From contig JACPOK010000031.1 in NCBI GenBank assembly GCA_016191525.1, positions 1 to 64,000 on the forward strand: DNA of 64,000 bases, written 5' to 3'. Source of the stretch: Burkholderiales bacterium. Its GTDB lineage: Bacteria > Pseudomonadota > Gammaproteobacteria > Burkholderiales > Burkholderiaceae_C. Positions 51,550 to 62,483 of the stretch are shown here, piece by piece; the first letter of the stretch is position 1; each line of letters opens with the position of its first letter. Position numbers and translations under genes: made by a program. The notes under the pieces were generated by a model. That model was not told where the DNA came from and made no database searches. It saw only the letters and a list, made by a program, of their open reading frames with translations.

Positions 51550-52527
51550 ATGACCCGCATTCCTTCCGTGATCCGCCGCCGCTCGCTGGTGGCGCTCGCG
51601 TCCTCCCTGCTGCTTCCGGCGCTGGCCCGCGCGCAGGCCGGCGGCTATCCCACGCGGCCCATCGAGATCGTGGTGCCGGCCTCTGCCGGCGGCGGTACCG
51701 ACACGCTGGCCCGCGCCTTCGCCGAGGCCATGAAGAAGCACCTGCCGCAGCCCATGACGGTGAACAACAAGCCGGGCGCCAGCGGCGCCATCGGCATGGC
51801 CGACGTGCTCAATTCCAAGGCCGATGGCTACAAGGTCGGCATGGTGATCGTGGAACTCACCACCGTGCCGCACCTGGGCTTGGCCAAGTTCACGTACGAA
51901 GATTTCCAGCCCATCGCGCGGCTGAACTTCGACCCGGCCGCGATCACCGTGCGCACGGAGTCGCCGTGGAACACCGTGGAGGAATTCCTGGCCGCCGCGA
52001 AGCAGAAGCCGGGCGAGATGAAGATGGGCAATTCGGGCAACGGCTCCATCTGGCACCTGGCCGCGGCCGCGGTGGAAGACAAGACCGGCGTGAAGTTCAC
52101 CCACGTTCCCTTCCAGGGCGCGGCGCCCGGCGTGATCGCCCTGCTGGGCGGCCACATCGATGCGGTGGCAGTGAGCCCGGCGGAAGTGTCCGCGCACGTG
52201 GCCGCAGGCAAGCTCAAGATGCTCGCCACCATGTCGGAGCAGCGGCTCAAGGGCTTCGACAAGGTGCCCACGCTCCGCGAGCGAAACGTCGATGTCGCCA
52301 TCGGCGCCTGGCGCGGGCTGGCCGTGGCCAAGGGCACGCCGCCTGACGTGGTGGCGGTGCTGCGGGCGGCGACGAAGAAGGCGGCGGACGAGCCCTCATT
52401 CCGCGAATCGCTGGAAAAGCTCAACCTCGGCTTCGCCTATGCCGACGCGGATGCGTTCCGCGCCGTGATGCAGCGCGACCATGAATACTTCAAGCAGCTG
52501 ATCGCCAAGCTGAACATCAAGGCCTGA
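51550..52527 (+). CDS. Bug/TctC-family substrate-binding protein
   Basis: YPTRPIEIVVPASAGGGTDTLARAFAEAMKKHLPQPMTVNNKPGASGAIG. Confidence 0.93.
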   Translation: MTRIPSVIRRRSLVALASSLLLPALARAQAGGYPTRPIEIVVPASAGGGTDTLARAFAEAMKKHLPQPMTVNNKPGASGAIGMADVLNSKADGYKVGMVIVELTTVPHLGLAKFTYEDFQPIARLNFDPAAITVRTESPWNTVEEFLAAAKQKPGEMKMGNSGNGSIWHLAAAAVEDKTGVKFTHVPFQGAAPGVIALLGGHIDAVAVSPAEVSAHVAAGKLKMLATMSEQRLKGFDKVPTLRERNVDVAIGAWRGLAVAKGTPPDVVAVLRAATKKAADEPSFRESLEKLNLGFAYADADAFRAVMQRDHEYFKQLIAKLNIKA

Positions 52528-52537
52528 GGAGCGCGCA

Positions 52538-53485
52538 TTGTCCAAGCCCGAAATACTGACCGCATCGCCCCTGTCGCCGCTGTACATGGCGCACCTGAAG
52601 GAGGCCTACGTCGTGCACGAGCGGCTGCACGACACCGACCCGGCGGCCTTCGCGCAGGCGGCGCCGCGCATCCGCGCCATCGCGGCCAGCGGCGAATCGA
52701 AAGTCCCGCGCGAGCTGATCGCCAGCTTGCCGGCGCTGGAGATGATCTCCGTCTTCGGCGTGGGCTATGACGGCGTCGACGTGGCCGCGGCGCAGGAGCG
52801 CAAGATCCCCGTCAGCCACACGCCCGACGTGCTCAATGACGAAGTGGCCGACCTCGCCATCGCGCTGATGCTGGCCGTGGCCCGCCGCATCCCGCAGGCG
52901 GACCAGTACGTGCGCGGTGGCCGCTGGCCGGGCGGGCCGATGCCGCTGGCCACGCGCGTGTCGGGCGCGCGGCTGGGCATCGTGGGGCTGGGCCGCATTG
53001 GCCAGGCCATCGCCAAGCGCGCGCAGGCATTCGGCATGGCCATCGCGTACACCTCGCGCACCGAGAAGGCGGCATCGGGGTTGCGCTACTTCCCCAATGC
53101 CGAGGCGCTGGCCGCCGAATCGGATTTCCTGGTGCTGATCACCCCCGGCGGCGCCGGCACGCGCAAGCTGGTGAATGCGCAGGTGCTGAAGGCGCTGGGG
53201 CCGCAGGGCTACCTGGTGAACGTGGCGCGCGGCTCGGTGGTGGACGAAGCCGCGCTGATCGAGGCGCTGCAGGGAGGCATGATTGCCGGCGCGGGGCTCG
53301 ACGTATTCGAGAACGAGCCCAACGTGCCCGAGGCGCTGCGCAACATGGACAACGTGGTTCTCACACCGCACATCGGCAGCGCCACGAAGCAGACGCGGCA
53401 GGCCATGGCCGACCTGGCGGCGGGCAACCTGGCGAACCATTTCGCCGGCAAGCCGCTGCTCAGCCCGGTGCCTGAATGCCGCTAG
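52538..53485 (+). CDS. D-isomer-specific 2-hydroxyacid dehydrogenase (glyoxylate/hydroxypyruvate reductase-like)
   Basis: LGIVGLGRIGQAIAKRAQAFGM, VNVARGSVVDEAALIEAL, AGLDVFENEP; TTG start. Confidence 0.93.
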   Translation: MSKPEILTASPLSPLYMAHLKEAYVVHERLHDTDPAAFAQAAPRIRAIAASGESKVPRELIASLPALEMISVFGVGYDGVDVAAAQERKIPVSHTPDVLNDEVADLAIALMLAVARRIPQADQYVRGGRWPGGPMPLATRVSGARLGIVGLGRIGQAIAKRAQAFGMAIAYTSRTEKAASGLRYFPNAEALAAESDFLVLITPGGAGTRKLVNAQVLKALGPQGYLVNVARGSVVDEAALIEALQGGMIAGAGLDVFENEPNVPEALRNMDNVVLTPHIGSATKQTRQAMADLAAGNLANHFAGKPLLSPVPECR

Positions 53486-53496
53486 CGTGCCGCCAG

Positions 53497-53514
53497 CCCC
53501 GGGTTTTTCCGGGG
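53497..53514 (+). terminator. Hairpin downstream of the 2-hydroxyacid dehydrogenase
   Basis: ccccgg-gttttt-ccgggg, 11 bp after the stop. Confidence 0.4.
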
Positions 53515-53533
53515 TCGGTCCAAAGTGCTAATC

Positions 53534-53543
53534 ATCATATGAT
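53534..53543. promoter_or_regulatory. Candidate GntR/FadR-type operator upstream of the sugar ABC operon
   Basis: Perfect palindrome atcatatgat in an AT-rich spot ~37 bp before the ATG at 53580. Confidence 0.45.
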
Positions 53544-53579
53544 AACAATCGCTTACCCAACCGCAGGAGACAACGCCAA

Positions 53580-54956
53580 ATGAACATCAAGACAATCCTT
53601 TCCAGCGCGATGGTCGCCGCCGGCCTGCTCGCGGGCGGCCAGGCCGTGGCCCAGGAAAAGCTCACCGTCTGGTGGGTCAAGGGCTTCTACAAGGCAGAGG
53701 ACGACGCGCTCTTTGAAGCCATCCGCAAGTACGAAGCATCGCACAAGGGCGTGAAGATCGAGCTGTCGCAGTACCCGGTGCAGGACATGATTCCCAAGAC
53801 CGTGGCCGCGCTCGATTCCGGCAACCCGCCCGATGTTGCCTATGCCGACGTCTATGACTTCCAGGTCACCGGCAAGTGGGCCTACGACGGCAAGCTGGAG
53901 GACATCAGCAGCGTGATCAATCCGATCCGCGCGCGCTTCGCCCCCAACACGGTGGAAACCACGTTCCTGTACAACGACGCGAACAAGACGCGCGCGTACT
54001 ACGCCTTCCCGATCAAGCAGCAGACGATGCACATCGAATACTGGATCGACATGCTCAACGACGCCGGCTTCAAGGAGTCCGACATCCCCACCGACTGGAA
54101 GGGCTACTGGTCGTTCTGGTGCGACAAGGTGCAGCCGGCCCACCGCCAGAAGACAGGGCAGCGCAGCTTCGGCATCGGCCAGCCGCTGGGCGTTGATTCG
54201 AGCGATTCGTTCTATTCGTTCCTGACCTTCATGGACGCCTACAACGTGAAGCTGGTCAACGACAGCGGCAAGCTACTGGTCGACGACCCCGCCGTGCGCG
54301 CCGGCCTGATCGGCGCGCTGACCGACTACACCGCGCCTTACGCCAAGGGCTGCACGCCGCCGTCTTCCACCAGCTGGAAGGACCCGGACAACAACGTCGC
54401 CTTCCACAACAAGACCACGGTGCTGACCCACAACGCGACGATCTCCATTGCCGCCAAGTGGCTGGACGACGCCAACAACGCCGCCCTGAAGCCCGAGGAG
54501 CGCGAAGTCGCCAAGAAGAACTACACCGAGCGCATCCGCACGGCCGGTTTCCCCAACAAGCCCGATGGCGGCAAGATGATCTACCGCACGGCCGTCAAGA
54601 CCGGCGTGGTGTTCAGCCAGGCCAAGAACAAGGCGCGCGCCAAGGAATTTGTCGCCTTCCTGATGCAGGAGGAAAACCTCACGCCGTACGTCGAGGGTTC
54701 GCTGGGCCGCTGGTTCCCGGTGATGAAGACAGCGCAGCAACGCCCGTTCTGGCAGGCCGACGCGCACCGCAAGTCGGTGTACAACCAGTACGCCAACGGC
54801 ACGGTGAGCTTCGAATTCGCCAAGAACTACAAGTTCACCATCCTGAACAACGAGAACGTGTGGGCCAAGGCGGCCAACCGCGTGATCAACGAGAAGATAC
54901 CGGTGGACAAGGCGGTTGACGAAATGATCGCCCGCATCAAGACGGTGGCCAACTGA
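53580..54956 (+). CDS. Sugar ABC transporter substrate-binding protein (family 1)
   Basis: LTVWWVKGFYKAEDDALFEAIRKYEASHKGVKIELSQYPVQDMIPKTVAALDSGNPPDVAYAD. Confidence 0.92.
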   Translation: MNIKTILSSAMVAAGLLAGGQAVAQEKLTVWWVKGFYKAEDDALFEAIRKYEASHKGVKIELSQYPVQDMIPKTVAALDSGNPPDVAYADVYDFQVTGKWAYDGKLEDISSVINPIRARFAPNTVETTFLYNDANKTRAYYAFPIKQQTMHIEYWIDMLNDAGFKESDIPTDWKGYWSFWCDKVQPAHRQKTGQRSFGIGQPLGVDSSDSFYSFLTFMDAYNVKLVNDSGKLLVDDPAVRAGLIGALTDYTAPYAKGCTPPSSTSWKDPDNNVAFHNKTTVLTHNATISIAAKWLDDANNAALKPEEREVAKKNYTERIRTAGFPNKPDGGKMIYRTAVKTGVVFSQAKNKARAKEFVAFLMQEENLTPYVEGSLGRWFPVMKTAQQRPFWQADAHRKSVYNQYANGTVSFEFAKNYKFTILNNENVWAKAANRVINEKIPVDKAVDEMIARIKTVAN

Positions 54957-54988
54957 GCACTGCCGCTATCGATGCAGCCGGCGGGGCA

Positions 54989-55825
54989 GTGCGCCCCGCC
55001 CGCAAGGTCATGACGTCGTGGCAGCTGTGGGGGACGATATTTGTCGTCCCCTACCTGCTGATCTTTCTGGTCTTCGTGATCTACCCGGTGGGATACGGCC
55101 TGTGGCTGGCCCGCCACCCGGACAGCTACGAGCGGCTTTTCGCCGACCCCATCTTCTTCCGCACGGTGATCAACACCGTCATCTTCGTGGTGGTCTCGGT
55201 CAACCTGAAGATGATCCTCGCGCTGGGACTCTCCGGCTTTTTCCTGCACACGCGCTGGTGGGTGAAGGTGCTCTCGGTCATCTTCATCCTGCCCTGGGCC
55301 GTGCCCTCGATCCCCACCATCCTGTCGATGCGCTTCATGCTCAACCCGGAGTGGGGCGTGATCAATGCCCTGATCTTCCGCATGACCGGCATGGACGGGC
55401 CCAATTGGCTGAACGACCCCACGCTGGCGCTGTCGTTCTCGATGCTGGCCCACATCTGGAAGTCGCTGCCGTTCTGGACGCTGATCCTGCTGGCCGGCCG
55501 CATGGCCATTCCCGCCGAGCAGTACGAAGCCGCGTCGGTGGACGGCGCCTCGATGTGGCAGAAGTTCCGCTTCATCACCTGGCCGTCGATGCGGTCCCTG
55601 TACCTCACCTCCACCATCCTGTCGATGATCTGGACGCTGGGTGACTTCAACAGCGTGTACCTGCTGACGGGAGGCGGTCCCGCCGACCTCACACACGTGC
55701 TGGCGACGCTGGGCATCCGCTACCTGCGGCTGGACCAGGTCGACCTGTCGCTGGCTTCCATCGTGGTGGCGCTGCCTCTGGTCTTGCCGCTGGTGTACTT
55801 CATGATGAAGAGATTGTCCAAATGA
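54989..55825 (+). CDS. Sugar ABC transporter permease (MalF/UgpA-like)
   Basis: EQYEAASVDGASMWQKFRFITWPSMRSLYLTSTIL EAA loop. Confidence 0.92.
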   Translation: MRPARKVMTSWQLWGTIFVVPYLLIFLVFVIYPVGYGLWLARHPDSYERLFADPIFFRTVINTVIFVVVSVNLKMILALGLSGFFLHTRWWVKVLSVIFILPWAVPSIPTILSMRFMLNPEWGVINALIFRMTGMDGPNWLNDPTLALSFSMLAHIWKSLPFWTLILLAGRMAIPAEQYEAASVDGASMWQKFRFITWPSMRSLYLTSTILSMIWTLGDFNSVYLLTGGGPADLTHVLATLGIRYLRLDQVDLSLASIVVALPLVLPLVYFMMKRLSK

Positions 55826-56673
55826 AGCGCATCACCTTGCGCATGGTGACCACCGAAGCCCGGCTGCTCTTGATCGGCATTCCGGTGTTCCTGTGGACCA
55901 TGATCCCGATCTACCACATGATCCTGTTCTCGATCTCGTCGAAAGACCAGGCGACTTCCGGGCGGCTGTGGCCCAAGGAGCCGACGCTGCGCAACTTCGA
56001 GTTTGTGTTCCAGCAGAAGCACTTCTACCTGGACCACTTCTGGGAACAGCTGGGCAACTCGCTGTTCATTGCCGTGGCGACCGGGGCCCTTACGCTGCTG
56101 GTATCCACCTGCGCGGCCTTCGCCATCAGCCGGCTGAAGGTGCGCGGCGGCCGCACGGTGATGAACATGGCGCTGTTCACCTATTTCATCCCGGCGGCTT
56201 TCCTGGCCGTGCCCATGTACAAGACCATGGGCAACTACGGCCTGCTGAACCACCAGATCTCGCTGATCCTGGCGATGGTCACCATCGCCTCGCCCTATTG
56301 CATCTGGGTGCTCAAGCAGGCCTCCGACAAGCTGCCCTGGGAGCTGGACGAGGCCGCGCGAATGGACGGCGCCACCGCGCTGCAGCTGTTCCGCCTGGTC
56401 TACCTGCCGCTGATGGTGCCTTCGCTGGTGGCGGTGGGCACCTACGCGCTGCTGCTGGCCTGGAACGAATATCTCTATGCCTTCCTGCTGCTTTCCAAGG
56501 ACACCCACGTCACGCTCTCGGTGGCGCTGGGCAACTTCCTGGCGGCCGACGATTCGCCGTGGGAGCTGCTGATGGCCACGGGCCTGATCTACGCGCTGCC
56601 GCCGGCGGCCATCTATTACGCCTTCAAGCGCTACATGGTGTCGGGCCTGACGGCCGGCGCCGTGAAAAGCTGA
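55822..56673 (+). CDS. Sugar ABC transporter permease (MalG/UgpE-like)
   Basis: WELDEAARMDGATALQLFRLVYLPLMVPSLVAVGTYALLLAWNEYLYA EAA loop. Confidence 0.93.
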   Translation: MKRITLRMVTTEARLLLIGIPVFLWTMIPIYHMILFSISSKDQATSGRLWPKEPTLRNFEFVFQQKHFYLDHFWEQLGNSLFIAVATGALTLLVSTCAAFAISRLKVRGGRTVMNMALFTYFIPAAFLAVPMYKTMGNYGLLNHQISLILAMVTIASPYCIWVLKQASDKLPWELDEAARMDGATALQLFRLVYLPLMVPSLVAVGTYALLLAWNEYLYAFLLLSKDTHVTLSVALGNFLAADDSPWELLMATGLIYALPPAAIYYAFKRYMVSGLTAGAVKS

Positions 56674-56697
56674 TCTTCGAGAGAACCGCAGAACAAC

Positions 56698-57768
<1,071 letters not shown>

Positions 57769-58518
57769 ATGGCCCTGATCAAGAACGTCCATGGCAGCAC
57801 GGTCGACCACCTGGGCGAGGCCATCGTGGCCGGCCGCTATGCGGCGGGCGCCTCGATGCCGCCCGAGCCGACGCTGTGCATTCAGCTGGGCGTGAGCCGC
57901 ACGGTCATCCGGGAGGCGGTGAAGTCGCTGGTGGCCAAGGGCCTGGTGACCACCGGCCCCAAGGTGGGCACCCGCGTGCAGCCCGAAGACAACTGGAACT
58001 GGTTCGATCCCGACGTGATGATGTGGCAATCCAAGGCCGGCCTCACACCCGAATTCCTGCGCGACCTGCAGGACCTGCGCCGGGTGGTGGAGCCGGCGGC
58101 CGTGCGGCTGGCGGCGGCCCGCGCCACCGCGGCCGACATCGCGGGCATCGAGGCGGCTTTCGCCGGCATGAAGCAGGCGGTGGAGCTGGGCGGCGACTAC
58201 ATCACCCATGACATGCTGTTCCACCAGGGCCTGCTGCGCGCCTGCCACAACCGCATGCTGATGCAGATGAGCAAGGCGCTGGGCGCGCTGCTGCGCACCA
58301 GTTTCGAGATTTCCACCGCGCGCAAGGACGGCCCGCGCAAATCGCTGCCCCTGCACCGCGCCGTGCTGGACGCAGTGATCGCTCACAACCCGGCCAAGGC
58401 GGAGAAGGCCATCCTGGTGCTGATCGACGGCGCCAGCGGCGACATCGAGGAAGTGCTGGGCTCGCGCCGGCGCCTGCCGCGCCTGTCGGACCCCGCGCGC
58501 CAGCTCAAACCCGCCTGA
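57769..58518 (+). CDS. GntR-family regulator, FadR (FCD) subfamily
   Basis: PPEPTLCIQLGVSRTVIREAVKSLVAKGLVTTGPKVGTRV HTH with C-terminal all-alpha FCD-like domain. Confidence 0.93.
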   Translation: MALIKNVHGSTVDHLGEAIVAGRYAAGASMPPEPTLCIQLGVSRTVIREAVKSLVAKGLVTTGPKVGTRVQPEDNWNWFDPDVMMWQSKAGLTPEFLRDLQDLRRVVEPAAVRLAAARATAADIAGIEAAFAGMKQAVELGGDYITHDMLFHQGLLRACHNRMLMQMSKALGALLRTSFEISTARKDGPRKSLPLHRAVLDAVIAHNPAKAEKAILVLIDGASGDIEEVLGSRRRLPRLSDPARQLKPA

Positions 58519-58673
58519 AACTTTGTAAGGGCGGCGCCGCGGCGGGTGCGAAAAAGAGGCCGGCGGACTACAATTTGTCTATACAAGATCGGTGGGCGGG
58601 AAAAGACACTCCCCTGAACCACCGGCAACCCGCCCGGCGCCGCCTGGTGGGATCGTTGTGTGGGAAATTTCGC

Positions 58674-59459
58674 GTGGATCGACCGACCGTTTTGCCGCCC
58701 GTTGAACAGCGGGCATCGCAGGACGACCCTGGCTTATGGCTGGGGTCGACGCCGTTGCTCGACCTGGGCGACGCCCGGCTGAGCATCCGCGCCCGCGCGC
58801 TCACGCAGCTTTGCAAGACCGAGCGCGAAAAGGCGCTGGCCATCTACGGCTTCGTCAAGCGCATTCCCTTCGCCAAGCCTTTCAAGCTGCGCCTGCACAC
58901 CCCGCGCGAAGTGCTCGACGCGGGCCGCGGCGACGCGGTGGACAAGGTCAGCCTGTTCGTCGCGCTGCTGCGCATCGTGAAAATCCCGGCGCGCGTGCGC
59001 TACATCGAGGTGCGCGGCGAAATGTTCCGCGGCCTGATCTCGGGCATGAGCGAAGTGCCGCGCCTGCTGGCCGAAGTCTGGCTGGACGGCCGCTGGCTGG
59101 CGACCGACACCTATGTGTTCGACGCGGTGTACATGGCGGCCGCCCGCCAGCGCCTGGAAGAGCAGGGCTGGGAGTGCGGCTACGGCATCCACCGCAACGG
59201 CAATTCGATCTGGAACGGCATGGAAAGCGCCTACCTGGGCGGCATCGAGACCGCGAAGGACCCGATGGTGCTGGGCGACCTGGGCGTGTTCAATGATGCG
59301 CTGGAGTTCATGTCCAGCGAAGCCTTCAGCAGCATGCACCCGCTGGTTTCGCGCACGGTGGGCTGGAACCTGATGGCCCCGGCCATGAACAAGGTCGTGC
59401 GCGACCTGCACGAAGAAGGCAGCTCCGGCATGCCGGCGGCGCCGCGCAAGGCCTCTTAA
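58674..59459 (+). CDS. Transglutaminase-like domain protein
   Basis: KALAIYGFVKRIPFAKPF...DAVDKVSLFVALLRIVKIPARVRYIEVRG...AEVWLDGRWLATDTYVFD. Start uncertain (TTG 58575 or GTG 58674). Confidence 0.8.
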   Translation: MDRPTVLPPVEQRASQDDPGLWLGSTPLLDLGDARLSIRARALTQLCKTEREKALAIYGFVKRIPFAKPFKLRLHTPREVLDAGRGDAVDKVSLFVALLRIVKIPARVRYIEVRGEMFRGLISGMSEVPRLLAEVWLDGRWLATDTYVFDAVYMAAARQRLEEQGWECGYGIHRNGNSIWNGMESAYLGGIETAKDPMVLGDLGVFNDALEFMSSEAFSSMHPLVSRTVGWNLMAPAMNKVVRDLHEEGSSGMPAAPRKAS

Positions 59460-60082
59460 GCCTGCTGCATCTCACCCGAGAGCATGACGCGCCGGCCCGT
59501 GCTGGAAGGCACGGCGGCCAGCAGCGAACGGGCCACTTTCGCGGCCTCGATCGAGCGGTAGTTGGCGGGGATCAGCGGCCTGAGCATTTGCGAGACCTTC
59601 AGCGCCAGGCCTTCGCCCGGGCGCACCGGCTGGCCGAGCGCTTCGCGGTTGCCGTTCAGGAATGAAGGCCGCGCGATCACCACCGTGCCGAAGCCCAGCG
59701 TGACCAGCGCATCTTCGAGCTCGCCCTTGACGCGGTTGTAGAAAACCGGCGAGCGCACGGCGGCGCCCATGGCGCTGACTGCTCCTGCTTTTGTAGCGCC
59801 CTGTGCACGCGTGGTGCGGGCTACAGCCAGATTCGCTTCGTAATCCACGGCGCGGAAAGCTTCCTGGCTGCCGGCCACCTTGATGGTGGTTCCCAGCGCC
59901 AGGTAGACCTCATCCACCGCGGGCAGCGGCGGCAAGGCCCTGAAATCGACGACATGCTGCGTGAGCTTGGCGTGCTTCAGGGCAAGTTCGCGGCGGCCCA
60001 GCGTGTGGACTGCCGCGACGGAATCATCGGCCAAAAGTCCTTGAAGGATTTCCCGGCCCACGAGACCCGTAGCCCCCGCCAC
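59456..60082 (-). CDS. NAD(P)-binding Rossmann oxidoreductase (HTATIP2/NmrA-like)
   Basis: [25 protein letters not shown]...[29 protein letters not shown]. Start unclear: GTG 60082 or ATG 60202; either overlaps the helicase end. Confidence 0.8.
   Translation of the reverse strand: MAGATGLVGREILQGLLADDSVAAVHTLGRRELALKHAKLTQHVVDFRALPPLPAVDEVYLALGTTIKVAGSQEAFRAVDYEANLAVARTTRAQGATKAGAVSAMGAAVRSPVFYNRVKGELEDALVTLGFGTVVIARPSFLNGNREALGQPVRPGEGLALKVSQMLRPLIPANYRSIEAAKVARSLLAAVPSSTGRRVMLSGEMQQA
59776..59828 (-). repeat. Possible interspersed repeat, copy D, inside the oxidoreductase CDS
   Basis: tgctcctgcttttgtagcgccctgtgcacgcgtggtgcgggctacagcc resembles copy C reverse complement; more degenerate. 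Confidence 0.35.
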
Positions 60083-61793
60083 CAGAGCGGTTCGGCCCGC
60101 GGCCGCCGCCGCCGCGCCTGCCGCTGCCGGCCATGCTGTCGATGCTGGTTCGCATCGGGTCGGGCTGGCCTCCGTTGTTGTTGGGGGGGACGACGTTTTC
60201 ATTCCTGCGATTGTGCAGGTTTGTGCGCAGCGGGTCGATGTTGCGCGGGATGGCGTCATCGCCGCCGCGGTCGAAGTCGTCATCGCGCGGCGCGAAATTC
60301 TGCTGCTGCGCATCGCGCGGCTGCTGATGCTGCTGGCGCTGCGGCGGGCGTGCCTGCTGGCGCTGCTGGCCCTGGCCCTGGCCCTGGGCCGGGCGCGGCG
60401 CATTGCGCCCGCCACCGTTGCCGTTGCGCTGGCCCTGCGGCTGCGCATTGCGCCCGCCACCGTTGCCGCCACCGTTGCCGCCGCGCCCGCCACCACCGCC
60501 ATTACTGGCCTTGTTGTCGCGCATGCGCTGCATCATCTCGGTGCGCGCCGCCTTGGCCGCGGCGTTCATCACCTCGCGGCTGGGCGGCTTGCCGATGCCG
60601 CCCCAGATGGTCTGGCGGCCCATGGCGATGGGCTCGGCCTGCTCGCCCGGCTCGACGCCGAAGCCTTCGACCACGCGCACTTCGATGTTCTGCTTGGTGA
60701 AGCGCTCGATGTCTTTCATGAAGCCTTCTTCATCCAGGCACACCAGGCTCACGGCCTCGCCGCTGTTGCCCGCGCGGCCGGTGCGGCCGATGCGGTGCAC
60801 ATAGTCTTCGCTGACGTTGGGAATCTCGTAGTTCACCACGTGCGGCAGCTCGTCGATGTCGATGCCGCGGGCAGCGATGTCGGTGGCCACCAGCGCGCGG
60901 ATGTCGCCGCTCTTGAAGCCGGACAGGGCCTGCGTGCGGGCGGCCTGGCTCTTGTTGCCGTGCAGCGCCATCGCCTGGATGCCGTTCTTGGTCAGGAACT
61001 CGGCCACGTTGTTGGCGCCGAACTTGGTGCGGGTGAACACCAGCACCTGGCTCCAGTTGTTCTCGTTGATGATGTGCACCAGCAGCTGCTTTTTCTTGGC
61101 GCGGCTCACCGGCAGGATCTGCTGGGTGATGCGCTGCACCGTGGTGTTGCGCGGCGTCACCTGGATGCTTTGCGGGTTGCGCAGCAGGGTGGCGGCCAGG
61201 TCGCGGATCTCGTCGCTGAAAGTGGCCGAGAACAGCAGGCTCTGCTTTTCCTTGGGCACCAGCGCCAGGATCTTCTTCACGTCGGGCAAAAAGCCCATGT
61301 CCAGCATGCGGTCGGCTTCGTCCAGCACGAGGATTTCGACGGTCGACAGGTCGAGGTTGCCCTGCTGCTGCAGATCGAGCAGGCGGCCCGGCGTGGCCAC
61401 GAGAATATCGACGCCTTTTTTCAACTTGGTGACCTGCGGGTTCATGCCCACGCCGCCGAAGATGACAGTCGAGCTCAGTTGCAGGTACTTGCCATAGGTG
61501 CGGATGGACTCCTCCACCTGCGCGGCAAGTTCGCGCGTGGGCGTGAGCACAAGGGCGGCGACACCGTCCTTGCCGAACTTGTTGGTCCTGCTGGTGCCGG
61601 CGTTCAGCTTGTGCAGCATGGGCAGCACGAAGGCCGCCGTCTTGCCGGTGCCGGTCTGGGCGCCGCCCAGCAGGTCGTGGCCGTCAAGCACGACGGGAAT
61701 CGCCTGGGCCTGGATCGGGGTGGGGGTTTCGTAACCGTGCTCGCGCACGGCTTTGAGAATGGCGGGTGCCAGTTTCAGGTCATCAAAAGTCAT
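60024..61793 (-). CDS. rhlE: DEAD-box RNA helicase, RhlE-like, with long Q/N/G/R-rich tail
   Basis: [55 protein letters not shown]; low-complexity RGG-like tail. Confidence 0.93.
   Translation of the reverse strand: MTFDDLKLAPAILKAVREHGYETPTPIQAQAIPVVLDGHDLLGGAQTGTGKTAAFVLPMLHKLNAGTSRTNKFGKDGVAALVLTPTRELAAQVEESIRTYGKYLQLSSTVIFGGVGMNPQVTKLKKGVDILVATPGRLLDLQQQGNLDLSTVEILVLDEADRMLDMGFLPDVKKILALVPKEKQSLLFSATFSDEIRDLAATLLRNPQSIQVTPRNTTVQRITQQILPVSRAKKKQLLVHIINENNWSQVLVFTRTKFGANNVAEFLTKNGIQAMALHGNKSQAARTQALSGFKSGDIRALVATDIAARGIDIDELPHVVNYEIPNVSEDYVHRIGRTGRAGNSGEAVSLVCLDEEGFMKDIERFTKQNIEVRVVEGFGVEPGEQAEPIAMGRQTIWGGIGKPPSREVMNAAAKAARTEMMQRMRDNKASNGGGGGRGGNGGGNGGGRNAQPQGQRNGNGGGRNAPRPAQGQGQGQQRQQARPPQRQQHQQPRDAQQQNFAPRDDDFDRGGDDAIPRNIDPLRTNLHNRRNENVVPPNNNGGQPDPMRTSIDSMAGSGRRGGGGRGPNRSGGGGYGSRGPGNPSRTFGR
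60398..60468. repeat. 45-bp-spaced direct repeat within the helicase tail (15-aa unit)
   Basis: gcgcattgcgcccgccaccgttgccg at 60398-60423 and 60443-60468. Confidence 0.75.
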
Positions 61794-61991
61794 TTAAGGG
61801 TGCGCCATCCGTGGCGCTTGGGAATCGGCCTGTACGGTGCAGGGCACCGAGCCAGTCAAAGGCAGATGAGGTTTTGGGGCGGGAGCCAGGCGGCCGTTGC
61901 GGCCATCCTTCGTCCCCCAGCAGGTTGCTGACGTTGCGGGCAACTGGAGTCCGCAACAGCCGCTATTGTCGCACGCATCGCGCCGGCGTGC

Positions 61992-62017
61992 CGAAAGCCG
62001 CCGCGCGGCGGCTTTCG
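61992..62017. terminator. Perfect 26-bp palindromic terminator-like hairpin
   Basis: cgaaagccgccgc|gcggcggctttcg, 5 bp after the stop of the 62022-62483 gene. Confidence 0.6.
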
Positions 62018-62021
62018 CGGG

Positions 62022-62483
62022 TCAGGCCGCGGCGAGCTGGCGCAGCTTGTTCAGCCGCAGCGACATCAGCGGCGTGTCCTTGTGCTTTTCGGTGAGGTGG
62101 CTGCACAGCAGCGTCACCACATTGCTCAGGTCGGCCACCGTGTTGGCCCGCTCGATCTGCAGCTGCGCCTTGACCCGCGCGGTGAAGCCCAGGTCCATGG
62201 CCAGCGAGGTGGCCAGCTCCACGATGGCGCGGTAGCGGTCGGCCTCGGTCAGCTCGATTTCAACCGGCCTGGCCCGGGCGGCCACGTCGCGCCCGGCCAA
62301 CAGGCCCAGATTCACCAGCCGCTCCAGCGCGGACTTGAGTGTGTCAGGCGGCATCATGGCCAAGAGGTCCTCGGCGTGGCGTTCGCCATCGCAAAGGATC
62401 AGCACCTGCCGCTGCGAGGGCGTCAGCCCGGCAGCGCGCGCCTGCAGTTCAATCTTTCCGGCTTCGGTTTTCGTGTACAGCAT
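62022..62483 (-). CDS. Hypothetical protein, possible winged-helix N-terminal region
   Basis: MLYTKTEAGKIELQARAAGLTPSQRQVLILCDGERHAEDLLAMMP...; coding-like, family not recognised. Confidence 0.65.
   Translation of the reverse strand: MLYTKTEAGKIELQARAAGLTPSQRQVLILCDGERHAEDLLAMMPPDTLKSALERLVNLGLLAGRDVAARARPVEIELTEADRYRAIVELATSLAMDLGFTARVKAQLQIERANTVADLSNVVTLLCSHLTEKHKDTPLMSLRLNKLRQLAAA

Noticed and set aside
49715-51553. 612-aa plus-strand ORF opposite the IlvD/Edd dehydratase
   Set aside because: Antisense shadow without recognizable motifs.
58575-58586. ttgtctatacaa, resembling a HutC/GntR operator
   Set aside because: One mismatch to a palindrome but also overlaps a tacaat -10-like box; no hut genes nearby, so not called as an operator.
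60213-61931. 572-aa plus-strand ORF opposite the DEAD-box helicase
   Set aside because: Antisense shadow; low-complexity composition.
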